A stretch of 64,000 nt of DNA from Amycolatopsis australiensis (GCF_900119165.1 NZ_FPJG01000006.1:558001-622000); one strand, 5' to 3'. Positions 7,896 through 15,808 are shown, counted from the first letter of the stretch. Numbers and translations are program-made. Notes: a model not told the origin generated them from the letters alone.

Positions 7896-8840
7896 ATGCT
7901 GCCCATGCCCGCCGTCACGCGTCGCAGCTACACCGGTCCGGCAGACCTGCGGGCCATGCAGAGCCTGGCCCAGCGGATCTGGTCGAAGGCGAGTTCGGTG
8001 CACGTCGGCGATCTGGCGTGGCAGCGGTTCCAGCACGTCGGCCGCGAAGCAGAGTGGCCGACCATGCTGTGCGAGGCGGGTGGCGAAACCGTCGCGTGGG
8101 GCTGGGTTTCGCTACCCGGTGAACTGGCGCTGCTCGTCGATCCCGCGCGCCCCGAACTCGTGTCCGAGGTGCTCGCCTGGTTCGAAGACACCGCCTCCGC
8201 GGCCGAGCTCGAGGTCACCGTGCTCGACGCCGAGAAGCACGTCGTCGCCGCGTTGGAGCGAAGTGGTTACGCGCCGCGGAAAAGCCCGGTCTTCCAGTCG
8301 TATATGTCTCGCCTCCTCGACGATCTGCCCGAGCCCGTGGTGCCCGGCGGGTTCACCGTCCGGCCGGTCGGCGCGGACGATATGGAACGGCGCGTGGCCG
8401 TGCATCGTGCGGTCTGGCACCCGTCGCGGGTGACCGGACCGAGTTACCGGAACGTCATGGCGGCCTGGCCGTACCGCGCCCAGCTCGACTGGGTGGCGGA
8501 GGCACCCGACGGCCGGTTCGCCGCCCAGTGCCTGATCTGGCTCGACGAACGCAATGCCGTCGGCGAGCTGGAGCCCGTCGGAACTTTGCCGGAGTTCCGT
8601 CGCACGGGCCTGGCCCGAGCAGTGTGCCTCGCCGCGCTGCACGCGGCACACGACGCCGGCGCTCGCGAAGCCGTCGTGTATCCGGTGATCGGTCATCCGA
8701 AATCCGCCGGCGCCCTCCCGTTGTACGTCGCTCTGGGCTTCCGCCCCTATGCGCGCACCCTCACCTTCACGCGGACCCGCCGTCGTATCCCTCCTTCCCC
8801 GGGGCCCGCGTCCCCGGAGGGCGCACACCGACGAACGTAG
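7896..8840 (+). CDS. GNAT-family acetyltransferase with two GNAT-like halves
   Basis: A 314-residue protein. The C-terminal half (about residues 150-300) has the acetyl-CoA binding motif as VGTLPEFRRTGLARAVCLAALHAAHDAGA, with ALPLYVALGF as motif B. The N-terminal half resembles a second, degenerate GNAT fold (AWGWVSLPGELALLV). The start could be the ATG at 7896 or the one at 7905; neither has a clear ribosome binding site. It stands alone. The acetyl acceptor is unknown. Confidence 0.75.
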   Translation: MLPMPAVTRRSYTGPADLRAMQSLAQRIWSKASSVHVGDLAWQRFQHVGREAEWPTMLCEAGGETVAWGWVSLPGELALLVDPARPELVSEVLAWFEDTASAAELEVTVLDAEKHVVAALERSGYAPRKSPVFQSYMSRLLDDLPEPVVPGGFTVRPVGADDMERRVAVHRAVWHPSRVTGPSYRNVMAAWPYRAQLDWVAEAPDGRFAAQCLIWLDERNAVGELEPVGTLPEFRRTGLARAVCLAALHAAHDAGAREAVVYPVIGHPKSAGALPLYVALGFRPYARTLTFTRTRRRIPPSPGPASPEGAHRRT

Positions 8841-8887
8841 CGCCCGGCCCGATCGGGATGTCCGTTTCGGCGGCGTTCGGAGGCCGG

Positions 8888-8917
8888 TTGTCCACATCGG
8901 GACGCACCTGTGGACAA
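8888..8917. promoter_or_regulatory. Inverted pair of DnaA-type boxes
   Basis: TTGTCCACA (8888-8896) and TGTGGACAA (8909-8917) are two perfect actinobacterial DnaA-box sequences in inverted orientation, 12 bp apart, in the intergenic region after the GNAT gene. No replication gene is nearby. They may bind DnaA or another factor; this is inference. Confidence 0.4.
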
Positions 8918-9023
8918 CCCGGTGAATTCCGTTGCTGTGCCCCGGAATCGTCGGTGCCACGCGATAGAGTCGAGACGGGGGGCGCCCCGCGGGCGGCTGG
9001 GGAAACGAGAAATCCCGCGAGAC

Positions 9024-10469
9024 TCAGGCGAGCGTCACCAAGTCGTCGAAGGGCACCGCTCGACAAGCCGCGATCAGGCGCTCCACCTCGGGACCGAGCG
9101 GACGGTCCGCCTCAAGCGGCGGCACCACCGACCGCACCCACTCGTACGCCGCACGCAGCCCCGGCACACCGTCCCCGCCCGCCAGATACCGCGCCTGCGA
9201 TTCCGTCACCAGCTCACAAGCCGTGATCGCGAAAAGGTGCGAAACCGCCGCGCGCAGTTGCTCTCCCGCAGCCCACGCGAAGGCCTGGACGTCCTCCTGA
9301 CCTGCCGACGTGTCGATCGAACCGAGCGTCGCCGGGGTGGCCAAGCGGCGTAACGCGTGCAGTTCGCCGACCGCTCGCTTGTGCAGCGGGACCAGTCCAG
9401 CCCGCGGTCCCGGGTCCGCCGTGAGCTGCGCCGGCAGTCCGCTGAACCGCTCGTCGAGCAGGCGGTGCGTCCGCTGCACCGAAATCTCGCCGAGGTGCAC
9501 CAGGGCCGCCGTCACCGCGTCCATCCGCAGCCCGAGATCCACCGCGTGGTACGCCGTTCCCGGGACGAAGGCACCGTCGATGAACGAAGGGGAATCACCG
9601 GGCATCGTGTCCCAGCGCCGCCGCGCCGCGTGCAGGTCGCTGTTCACGCGGCCGGCGTGCGCCAGCGCCCGCGGCGCGACCCGCACCGAGAGCGGCGCCT
9701 GCACGACGCCCGCGCGCACCGGGCCCGGACCCACCAGCCCGGTCAACGAGAGCAGCAGCGTGCGCAACTGATCGTCTTCCCCGGCCATCACCGGCGAAAA
9801 CACCTCGCGCGGCGCGCCGAGCACGTCGATCGCCATCGCCTCGGTCAGCGTCTGCAGGTCGATGAGCTGCTGCGTTTCGGTCCAGCCGCGGTCGGCGTGC
9901 AGCACCGCCAGCGGAGAACCCTGAAGCAGCGAAGCACCTTCTTTCGGCCCGAGCACGTACGGCTCGACGCCCCGGCGGGCGAGTGCTTCCGCCGCCGGGA
10001 CCTCGGCGCCGTCCTCGAGGACCGTGCCGATGCCGAGGAACGTCTGGAACGCGTGGGCCAGCGGGATGATCTCGCCGGAACTGCCGAGGCCGAAGCGCGG
10101 CACCGCCGGCGTGAACCCGTCGTTCAGGCGATCCACGAGGAACTGGACCAGCTCCGGGCTCAGCCCCGACCACGGCTGCAGGAAGTCGCGCAACCGCGCC
10201 AGAAGCAGCGCGCGGACGTCCTCGGGCGGCAACCACGGTGGCCCACCGACCGCGCGGCCCACCAGCAGGTTCCGCTGGTGTTCCGCTTGCTGCCGCGCGT
10301 CGAGCGCGACCCCGGCCAAGCGGCCCATCCCGGTGGTGACTCCGTAGACCGGAGCGTCTTCCCCCAGCGCCGTCAAGAGCGCTTCGCGACGCCGCGAAAG
10401 CGTCTCCACCAGCGGTTTGGCCAATTCCAACCGTTCACCGTCGGCGAAATCGGTTCCGGAGACGATCAT
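9024..10469 (-). CDS. Aromatic amino acid lyase (MIO/HAL-PAL family)
   Basis: A 481-residue enzyme of the histidine/phenylalanine ammonia-lyase superfamily, which removes ammonia from, or moves it on, an aromatic amino acid using an autocatalytic MIO cofactor. Seen are the catalytic Tyr loop VYGVTTGMG (Tyr42), the MIO region GLGSSGEIIPLAH (Ser130-Ser131-Gly132), the Arg-bearing APLSVRV and the C-terminal DTSAGQEDV. The usual MIO triplet is Ala-Ser-Gly; Ser replaces Ala here, while the essential Ser-Gly is kept. ATG overlaps the stop of the upstream ornithine-cyclodeaminase-like gene by four bases. The substrate cannot be assigned. Confidence 0.85.
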   Translation of the reverse strand: MIVSGTDFADGERLELAKPLVETLSRRREALLTALGEDAPVYGVTTGMGRLAGVALDARQQAEHQRNLLVGRAVGGPPWLPPEDVRALLLARLRDFLQPWSGLSPELVQFLVDRLNDGFTPAVPRFGLGSSGEIIPLAHAFQTFLGIGTVLEDGAEVPAAEALARRGVEPYVLGPKEGASLLQGSPLAVLHADRGWTETQQLIDLQTLTEAMAIDVLGAPREVFSPVMAGEDDQLRTLLLSLTGLVGPGPVRAGVVQAPLSVRVAPRALAHAGRVNSDLHAARRRWDTMPGDSPSFIDGAFVPGTAYHAVDLGLRMDAVTAALVHLGEISVQRTHRLLDERFSGLPAQLTADPGPRAGLVPLHKRAVGELHALRRLATPATLGSIDTSAGQEDVQAFAWAAGEQLRAAVSHLFAITACELVTESQARYLAGGDGVPGLRAAYEWVRSVVPPLEADRPLGPEVERLIAACRAVPFDDLVTLA

Positions 10470-11473
10470 CGGTACGGCAGCATGGTGCCGACGCCGGAAG
10501 CCTCGGCACGGGCGAGGATCATGTCCGCCACCGCGACGTCCGTTGTGGACAGTCCGCGGTGCCAGAACAGGATCCGTTCGGCGTCGTGCTCGCGGCCGGG
10601 CTTGTGGCCCGCCACGATGTCGCCGATCTCGGCGTGGACCCCGTCCGCGGTGAGGAGGCCGGCGTTGAGCTGCGGGCGCAGGGCGCCGAACCGCGGGTTG
10701 CCGGACTGCGATTCGCGCCAGTCGTCGACCACGACCTTGTCGATGTCGTCGAGCAGCGTGAGCTCGAGCGCGCTGATCGTGCCGTAGGGCACCAGGAAGG
10801 TGCCCGGCCGGAGGAACTCGCGGCGCACCAGCGCCTCGGGTTCGACCAGCCGGGACGCCTCCACCTGGATGTCCGCGCCGTCCAGGGTCTCCTCGGCCGT
10901 GGCGCAGACGCGGACGTCCTTGCCGAGCCGCTCGGACAGCCGGCGGCCGAAGTCCTCGCGGGACTCCGGGCGCTTGCTGGTCACGCGGATCTCGGCGAAG
11001 TCGAACAACGAGTCGAGCAGCACGACGTTCCACCAGGCGGTACCACGGGCGCCGATGTGCCCGAGCACCCGGGAGTCCGGGCGCGCCAGGTACTTCGCGC
11101 CGACGGCGGTCATCGCGCCGGTGCGGGCCTCGGTGATCATCGTGCCGTCGACGATGGCCCGCGGCATGCCGGTGTCCGGGTCCAGCAGCAGGATCAACGC
11201 CATTTCCGAAGGGAGGCCCCGTTCGAAGTTCCCCACGAAGTCACCGACGACCTTCACGCCACTGACCTGCTTGGCGGAGAGGTGGCCGCGCAGGATGTTG
11301 AAGTGGCCCTTGCCGCCGTTGTCCGGCACGAGGTGCGTCCGCGGCTCGAAGACGACCTGGCCGCGGCCGTGGTCGGCGAGGACGTCCTCGACCGCGCCGA
11401 CGATGTCCGCGTCCGTGATGCCGAGCGAGTCGATGTCGGCACCGGTCAGGTACCGGAGCCAGACGGACGTCAC
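10466..11473 (-). CDS. Ornithine cyclodeaminase/mu-crystallin family protein
   Basis: A 335-residue NAD(P)-dependent protein of the OCD/mu-crystallin family, whose members act on amino or imino acids (ornithine, 2,3-diaminopropionate precursors, ketimines). Recognisable parts are IVDGTMITEARTGAMTAVGA, the Rossmann segment VLGHIGARGTAWWNVVLLDSL and GRRLSERLGKDVRVC. It resembles the subgroup annotated as tyramine oxidase subunit B, a name without firm biochemical meaning here. It starts with GTG overlapping the YbaK stop, and its own stop overlaps the lyase start, so all three are coupled. Confidence 0.8.
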   Translation of the reverse strand: MTSVWLRYLTGADIDSLGITDADIVGAVEDVLADHGRGQVVFEPRTHLVPDNGGKGHFNILRGHLSAKQVSGVKVVGDFVGNFERGLPSEMALILLLDPDTGMPRAIVDGTMITEARTGAMTAVGAKYLARPDSRVLGHIGARGTAWWNVVLLDSLFDFAEIRVTSKRPESREDFGRRLSERLGKDVRVCATAEETLDGADIQVEASRLVEPEALVRREFLRPGTFLVPYGTISALELTLLDDIDKVVVDDWRESQSGNPRFGALRPQLNAGLLTADGVHAEIGDIVAGHKPGREHDAERILFWHRGLSTTDVAVADMILARAEASGVGTMLPYR

Positions 11474-12012
11474 CGGGCGAGGTCCTCGATGACCTCGGCG
11501 CCGGGCAGCGCGGCCAGCGCGGCACCGGAGATCAGCAGCTTGCTGCCGCGGATCCCGCTGCCGATGACGAGCTCCGGCGCGTCCGCGACGCGCTGGTCGA
11601 TCAGGATCGGCCAGTCGCCGGGCAGGCCGACGGGCGTGATGCCGCCGTACTCCATCCCGGTCAGCGAGACGGCTTCGTCCATCGGCGCGAACGACGCCTT
11701 GCGCACGTCGAGGCGGCGCTTGATCACGCCGTTGACGTCGGCGCGGGTCGTCGCGAGCACGAGCGCGGCCGCGAACCGGACTTCGCCCGCGCGCTTGCCG
11801 GCGACGACGACGCAGTTCGCGGACGCCTCGAGCGGTGAGCCGTAGGCCTCGCAGAAGGCGGCGGTGTCGGCCAGCGACGGGTCGATCTCCGCGACGCCGA
11901 CGGCGTCCGGGTCGGCGAGCGCGGCCAGTGCCTTCGCGACGGGCTCGGCGAGCAGGTCAGTACGCGTGGGGGCGAGAACGACCGTGAGGCTCCCGGCGAT
12001 GGTCCAGGTCAC
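11470..12012 (-). CDS. YbaK/EbsC-type aminoacyl-tRNA deacylase
   Basis: A 180-residue single-domain protein of the YbaK/ProX fold, which hydrolyses mischarged aminoacyl-tRNA in trans. NCVVVAGKRAGEVRFAAALV and the SLTGMEYGGITPVGLP loop are typical of the family; the Lys of AGKRAGE is the likely catalytic residue. It is the first gene of an operon with an OCD-like protein and a MIO lyase. That suggests editing against an amino acid made or consumed by those enzymes. GTG start at 12012 behind GGAG. A terminator hairpin separates it from the DUF2516 gene upstream. Confidence 0.8.
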   Translation of the reverse strand: MTWTIAGSLTVVLAPTRTDLLAEPVAKALAALADPDAVGVAEIDPSLADTAAFCEAYGSPLEASANCVVVAGKRAGEVRFAAALVLATTRADVNGVIKRRLDVRKASFAPMDEAVSLTGMEYGGITPVGLPGDWPILIDQRVADAPELVIGSGIRGSKLLISGAALAALPGAEVIEDLAR

Positions 12013-12028
12013 GACTCCATTAAAACAG

Positions 12029-12054
12029 CGCCCCCGCCGGATGCGGCGGGGGCG
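12029..12054 (-). terminator. Intrinsic terminator of the hbhA block
   Basis: A 10-bp perfect GC stem (CGCCCCCGCC arm, 6-base loop) is followed on the minus strand by a short T-run (TTTT). It lies just after the DUF2516 stop and before the YbaK start. Confidence 0.7.
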
Positions 12055-12064
12055 GGAAGGAGGC

Positions 12065-12358
12065 TCACCAGCTGGAGCCGCCGCGCTGGACCTCGATCAG
12101 CTTGGGGCGCACGTCGACGATGTAGACCAGGACCGCGGCCATCGCCGGTACCCAGAAGATCATGCCCGGACCCATCACGCTGAACAACGCCATCGCGAGC
12201 GTGGCGCCACCGGTGATGAGCATCCAGATGGGCTTCGTCTTGCGGTCGGCCGCGGAATAGGCGTCGGCACGCTGCAGCAGCGCGTGCACGAAGGCGAAGA
12301 GCCCGACCAGCGCGCTGCCCCAGTGGATGACTTCGAGGATCCAGATGGCGACTAGCAC
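12065..12358 (-). CDS. DUF2516 family membrane protein
   Basis: A 97-residue protein with about three hydrophobic segments (start WILEVIHWGSALVGLFAFVHAL; then TGGATLAMALFSVMG and FWVPAMAAVLVYIV). It matches the DUF2516 pattern RADAYSAADRKTKPIWML. It lies directly downstream of the hbhA-like gene, as Rv0476 follows hbhA (Rv0475) in Mycobacterium tuberculosis. A TAAGCT hexamer ends 6 nt before the GTG, so it probably also has its own leaderless transcript. Function unknown. Confidence 0.8.
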   Translation of the reverse strand: MLVAIWILEVIHWGSALVGLFAFVHALLQRADAYSAADRKTKPIWMLITGGATLAMALFSVMGPGMIFWVPAMAAVLVYIVDVRPKLIEVQRGGSSW

Positions 12359-12442
12359 AGCGACAGCTTACGGCAAACCGCCCGAACGGCCCCGGCCCCG
12401 CCACCGGGGTCCGGGGACGGGGCCGGGGTGTTCACGGCGTCT

Positions 12443-13123
12443 TTACTTGTCGGTCTTCGGCGCGGCCGGCTTCTTCGCGGCGGCGCTGGTGGTGGTCCGG
12501 CGGGCCGGGGTGGCCGTCTTCGGGGCCGTCTTGTTCGCGACCTTGCGGCTGGCCGAGCGGGTCTCGTGGGCGACGTCGTCACCCAGCTCCTCGATGGCGT
12601 CGGCGGTCTCGCCGGCGACGTCGGTCACCTTGCGGGCGGTCTTCTCGCCGGCCGAGCGGGTGCGCTTGGTCACCTTGGCCAGCACGCCGTCGACGCGCTC
12701 GCGGACCTCGCCCGCCACCTCCTCGACCTGGCCCTGCGCGGTGGTGAGGGCCTCCTCGAGCTGCTCGATGGCCTTCTTGACCTGCGGCTGCGCGGCGATC
12801 TTGTCCCACGCCTGCTCGCCCGACTCGGCCAGCTTGTTGTACAGCTTCAGCGCGGCCTCGGTGTACTCGTCGATGACCTTGCGCAGCTCGGCCGGGTCCA
12901 GCTTCTCGCGGAGGCTCTCGACGTCGGTCGGCAGCTCCTGCAGGTTCTTGCGGGCGGCCTCGCCGCTCTTGGTCACGTTCTCCTTGGCCTTCGCCACGGC
13001 GTCGGTGACGGCGTGGGTGGCCAGGTTGCCGGCGCCGAGCGCGGCGAGCAGCGGGGTGCGGACCTGGTCGAAGGCGGTGGTCACGGCCTTCTTGACGTCT
13101 TCGGTGCTCTTGGGGGTGGTCAT
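12443..13123 (-). CDS. hbhA: Heparin-binding hemagglutinin (HBHA)-like protein
   Basis: A 226-residue, highly helical protein. Residues about 1-165 form a predicted coiled coil with alternating Lys/Glu/Ala (KLYNKLAESGEQAWDKIAA). The tail is rich in Lys, Ala, Pro and Thr (KKPAAPKTDK at the end), as in mycobacterial HBHA, whose Lys-rich tail binds sulfated glycans. No signal peptide is present, as in HBHA. The ATG overlaps the stop of the XRE regulator (ATGA). The order regulator-hbhA-DUF2516 equals Rv0474-Rv0475-Rv0476. In a soil organism a role in cell envelope or lipid inclusions is more likely than adhesion. Confidence 0.85.
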   Translation of the reverse strand: MTTPKSTEDVKKAVTTAFDQVRTPLLAALGAGNLATHAVTDAVAKAKENVTKSGEAARKNLQELPTDVESLREKLDPAELRKVIDEYTEAALKLYNKLAESGEQAWDKIAAQPQVKKAIEQLEEALTTAQGQVEEVAGEVRERVDGVLAKVTKRTRSAGEKTARKVTDVAGETADAIEELGDDVAHETRSASRKVANKTAPKTATPARRTTTSAAAKKPAAPKTDK

Positions 13124-13572
13124 GCTGACTCCTTGGTGTCTGCGGCTGTGGTGTCTGGGGTGGGAGCGGACTCGGCGGCCGGCCGTGCCGCGGCGTTCTC
13201 CCGGCGGAAGGACTCGTAGACGTCGAGCAGGACCTGCTTCTGCCGTTCGGTCAGCTCGGCGTCGGCGCGAATCGCGTCACCCACGGGACCACCCGTCGGC
13301 AGATCGAGGATCCCGGCCTGCACGTACAGCGCTTCCGCCGAAATGCGCAGGCCCTTGGCGATCTGCTGCAGGATCTCCGCGCTGGGCTTGCGGACCCCGC
13401 GCTCGATCTGGCTGAGGTACGGGTTGGACACGCCGGCGAGCTTCGACAGCTGGCGCAGCGAGATCTTCGCGTTGTTGCGCTGCTGGCGGATGTACTCGCC
13501 GATGTCGGAAGCGATGTCCGCGACCTTCTCCATCGGACTGCCGGATCCTGGCTGCCCACCGGGTTGTGTCAT
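13120..13572 (-). CDS. XRE-family regulator of the hbhA block (Rv0474-like)
   Basis: A 150-residue protein with an N-terminal helix-turn-helix (RQQRNNAKISLRQLSKLAG, recognition helix VSNPYLSQIERGVRKP). Its C-terminal part (TERQKQVLLDVYESFRRE) is helical and probably dimerises. AGGAGGTGA precedes the ATG. A perfect 9-bp-arm palindrome overlaps the -35 of its own promoter, pointing to autorepression. The overlap with hbhA couples the two. It corresponds by order and family to M. tuberculosis Rv0474. Confidence 0.85.
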   Translation of the reverse strand: MTQPGGQPGSGSPMEKVADIASDIGEYIRQQRNNAKISLRQLSKLAGVSNPYLSQIERGVRKPSAEILQQIAKGLRISAEALYVQAGILDLPTGGPVGDAIRADAELTERQKQVLLDVYESFRRENAAARPAAESAPTPDTTAADTKESA

Positions 13573-13598
13573 CCGGTCACCTCCTCGCGACGTCTTCC

Positions 13599-13642
13599 AC
13601 GCTACGCCGGAGTGCTAGCTATTGCAAGCACTCTGCTTGCAA
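13599..13642 (-). promoter_or_regulatory. Promoter and palindromic operator of the XRE-hbhA operon
   Basis: On the minus strand, TTGCAA (13627-13622), 17 bp and TAGCGT (13604-13599) form a sigma70-type promoter. The -35 box is the end of a perfect palindrome with 9-bp arms TTGCAAGCA and TGCTTGCAA around a 3-bp centre (13622-13642). The same operator lies 40 bp before the divergent PIMT-like gene, which could be co-regulated. Confidence 0.65.
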
Positions 13643-13681
13643 CTATCGGGTGTGGTGGTGCTCACCCGCTAACGTGGTCGC

Positions 13682-14854
13682 ATGACGCGCTCGGCCCGGC
13701 TGCGGCGGCGGCTCGTCGAGCAGCTGCTCGACGAGGACGTCCTGCACGCGCCCGAATGGATCGCCGCCTTCCGCTCGGTGCCCCGCCACGTCTTCCTGCC
13801 GCGGTTCTTCGTGCCGGCGGGCGGGCTGTGGGCGGCGGTCGACCGCGGCGACCCGGGTTGGCTGGAGACCGTCTACTCGCGGGACGTGCTCGTCACGCAG
13901 CTGGACGACGACCCGGACCGCTGGGAGCTCGCCCGGCGCACCGGGCCGGTGCCGGGCACGCCGACGAGCTCGTCGAGCATGCCGTCGATCATGGCGATCA
14001 TGCTCGAGGAGCTGCGGGTGCGGGACGGGCAGCGGGTGCTCGAGATCGGCACCGGCACCGGGTACAACGCCGCGTTGCTGAGCCACCGCTGCGGCTCCGG
14101 TCAGGTGTCCACAGTGGACATCGATCCGGTGATCGTCGCCCAGGCACGCGAACGGCTGGCCGCGGCGGGCTACCGGCCGGCGTGCGCGGTGGGCGACGGC
14201 GCGCTCGGCTTCCCGGCCGGCACCGCTTTCGACCGCGTGCTGTGCACGGCCTCGGTTTCCTCGATCCCACTCCCGTGGCTGGCGCAGACGGTGCCCGGCG
14301 GGCTGATCGTGACGACGCTGAACCGGCCGATCGGCGCCGGGCTGGTCCGGATCGTCGCCCGCGAGGACGGCACCGGACAGGGCCGCGTCCTCGCGCGCGA
14401 CGGCCGCTTCATGCCGCTTCGCGCGCACCGCCTGCCGGAAGCGGGCCCGCTGCCGATGCCGTCGCGGGACGACTGGGAGCAGACACGCCTGCCGATGGCG
14501 GACGTGATCCAGCCGCGCAAGCAGTTCGAGTTCTTCGCCGGGCTCGCACTGCCGGGGGTGCGAGCCGTGCGCGAACACGACGGCACGGACCCGAACACGG
14601 CGGGCGGGCCGGGCGGCACGGGGGTCGCGCTGGTGCACCCGGACGGCTCGTGGGTCCGGCACCGCAAGCGCGGCGGCGCGCACGAGGTGGCACAGGGCGG
14701 CCCGCGCGCGTTGTGGGAACTCGCCGAGGCGGCCTACGTCGAGTGGTGCGAACTGGGCAAGCCGGAACGCGACCGCTTCGGGTTGACCGTGACGGCGGAG
14801 CGCCAGGAGTTCTGGCTCGACTCACCCGACGGCCGCACCTGGCCCCTCTGTTAG
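13682..14854 (+). CDS. PIMT-like (protein-L-isoaspartate O-methyltransferase-related) methyltransferase
   Basis: A 390-residue protein whose first 230 residues match the PCMT family, with SSSMPSIMAIMLEEL and motif I VLEIGTGTGYNAALLS. The C-terminal 150 residues are an added domain not found in the classical repair enzyme. Such extended PCMT-like enzymes occur in actinobacteria both as repair-like proteins and beside RiPP precursors, but no precursor or ATP-grasp gene is adjacent here. A TAACGT hexamer ends 6 nt before the ATG (leaderless). It is divergent from the XRE-hbhA operon. Confidence 0.75.
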   Translation: MTRSARLRRRLVEQLLDEDVLHAPEWIAAFRSVPRHVFLPRFFVPAGGLWAAVDRGDPGWLETVYSRDVLVTQLDDDPDRWELARRTGPVPGTPTSSSSMPSIMAIMLEELRVRDGQRVLEIGTGTGYNAALLSHRCGSGQVSTVDIDPVIVAQARERLAAAGYRPACAVGDGALGFPAGTAFDRVLCTASVSSIPLPWLAQTVPGGLIVTTLNRPIGAGLVRIVAREDGTGQGRVLARDGRFMPLRAHRLPEAGPLPMPSRDDWEQTRLPMADVIQPRKQFEFFAGLALPGVRAVREHDGTDPNTAGGPGGTGVALVHPDGSWVRHRKRGGAHEVAQGGPRALWELAEAAYVEWCELGKPERDRFGLTVTAERQEFWLDSPDGRTWPLC

Positions 14855-15462
14855 GGCAGCCGCGCCCGGATCCACTTCTCGACGTGGTCGGCGGCCGCCT
14901 CGCTCGGCACCTCCGTCGTGTCGAACAGCTCCACTCCCAGCTCCGGTGCCGAGCGCCGCAGCCAGTCGTCGAACTCCAGCATCTCGGCGATGCGCGGCTC
15001 GTCCCACTCGCGCCACGCCGGGCGGGCGCGCAGCCGGGCGCGCAGTGACGACGGCGCGCTGACCAGCGCCAGGTAGTGGATCTCGGTGAAGAACGCCCGC
15101 TCCGGCAGCGGCTCGAACTCCGGCGGCGCGACCGTTCCGCACAGCACCACCGGGCGGCCGTTCTGGTGCAGCATCGCCGCCATCCGCAGCCACACCGCGC
15201 GGAACGCCTCGACGTCGTCGCGCAGGGCACCCGTCCAGAGCACGTCCTGCTCCAGCACCACCGCTTCGCCCGCCAGCCGCGACGCCAGTAGCGGCCCGAG
15301 CGTCGACTTGCCCGCGCCGCTCGGGCCCGTCAGCGCGAACAGCGGCAGCTTCCGGAACGGCCACTCGTGCCCGCAGCGCGCGCACGACAGCGTCGCGCCC
15401 GCGACGACCGGGCGGTCTGCCCGGTCGCCGCAGGCCGGGCAGATCCGCAGGTCGAGCCCCAC
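14851..15462 (-). CDS. Zinc-ribbon P-loop NTPase (kinase-like)
   Basis: A 203-residue protein with an N-terminal zinc ribbon (CPACG ... CARCG, residues about 8-30) fused to a P-loop domain with Walker A GPSGAGKST. VVLEQDVLW and LVSAPSSLRARLRAR resemble small nucleoside/shikimate-kinase-like folds. The likely start is the GTG at 15462, two bases after the stop of the zinc-finger gene upstream, so the two are co-transcribed. The stop overlaps that of the convergent methyltransferase. Substrate unknown; the ribbon suggests nucleic-acid or protein binding. Confidence 0.6.
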   Translation of the reverse strand: MGLDLRICPACGDRADRPVVAGATLSCARCGHEWPFRKLPLFALTGPSGAGKSTLGPLLASRLAGEAVVLEQDVLWTGALRDDVEAFRAVWLRMAAMLHQNGRPVVLCGTVAPPEFEPLPERAFFTEIHYLALVSAPSSLRARLRARPAWREWDEPRIAEMLEFDDWLRRSAPELGVELFDTTEVPSEAAADHVEKWIRARLP

Positions 15463-15463
15463 C

Positions 15464-15808
15464 TCAGTCGAAGAGGTTCTCGAGGAAGCCGCGCTTGCGG
15501 TGGCCGTGCCCGTACGGCCGCGGCGAGTCCGAGTACCCGCGGTGCGGGCGCGGCGAGTCCGCGTACCCGCCGCGGTAGCCCTTCGGCGAATCCGGGTAGC
15601 CGCCGCGGTACGGGCGCGGTGAGTCGGGACGGCCGTGACCGCCCTGGTAGGGCGGCGGCTGGTGGCCGTAGAACGAGCTCTCCGCACCGGCGATCGCCTC
15701 GAGCTCACCGTGGTCGAGGAAGATCCCGCGGCAGCCCGAGCACTGCTCGATGTGGATGCCGTTCTTGTCCACGGTCCGCATCTGGTTCTGACACTTCGGA
15801 CAAATCAC
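15464..15808 (-). CDS. Zf-TFIIB-type zinc-ribbon protein with Gly/Tyr-rich repeats
   Basis: A 114-residue protein. The N-terminal ribbon CPKCQ ... CSGCRGIFLDHGELEAI is the zf-TFIIB signature. The tail (residues about 50-110) repeats a short unit of the form GGY-x-DSP-[RK] with Pro/Tyr/His, low complexity and probably disordered. A TAGGCT hexamer lies 7 nt before the GTG at 15808, favouring a leaderless start over the longer frame to 15826. It is followed at once by the zinc-ribbon NTPase gene. Confidence 0.7.
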   Translation of the reverse strand: MICPKCQNQMRTVDKNGIHIEQCSGCRGIFLDHGELEAIAGAESSFYGHQPPPYQGGHGRPDSPRPYRGGYPDSPKGYRGGYADSPRPHRGYSDSPRPYGHGHRKRGFLENLFD

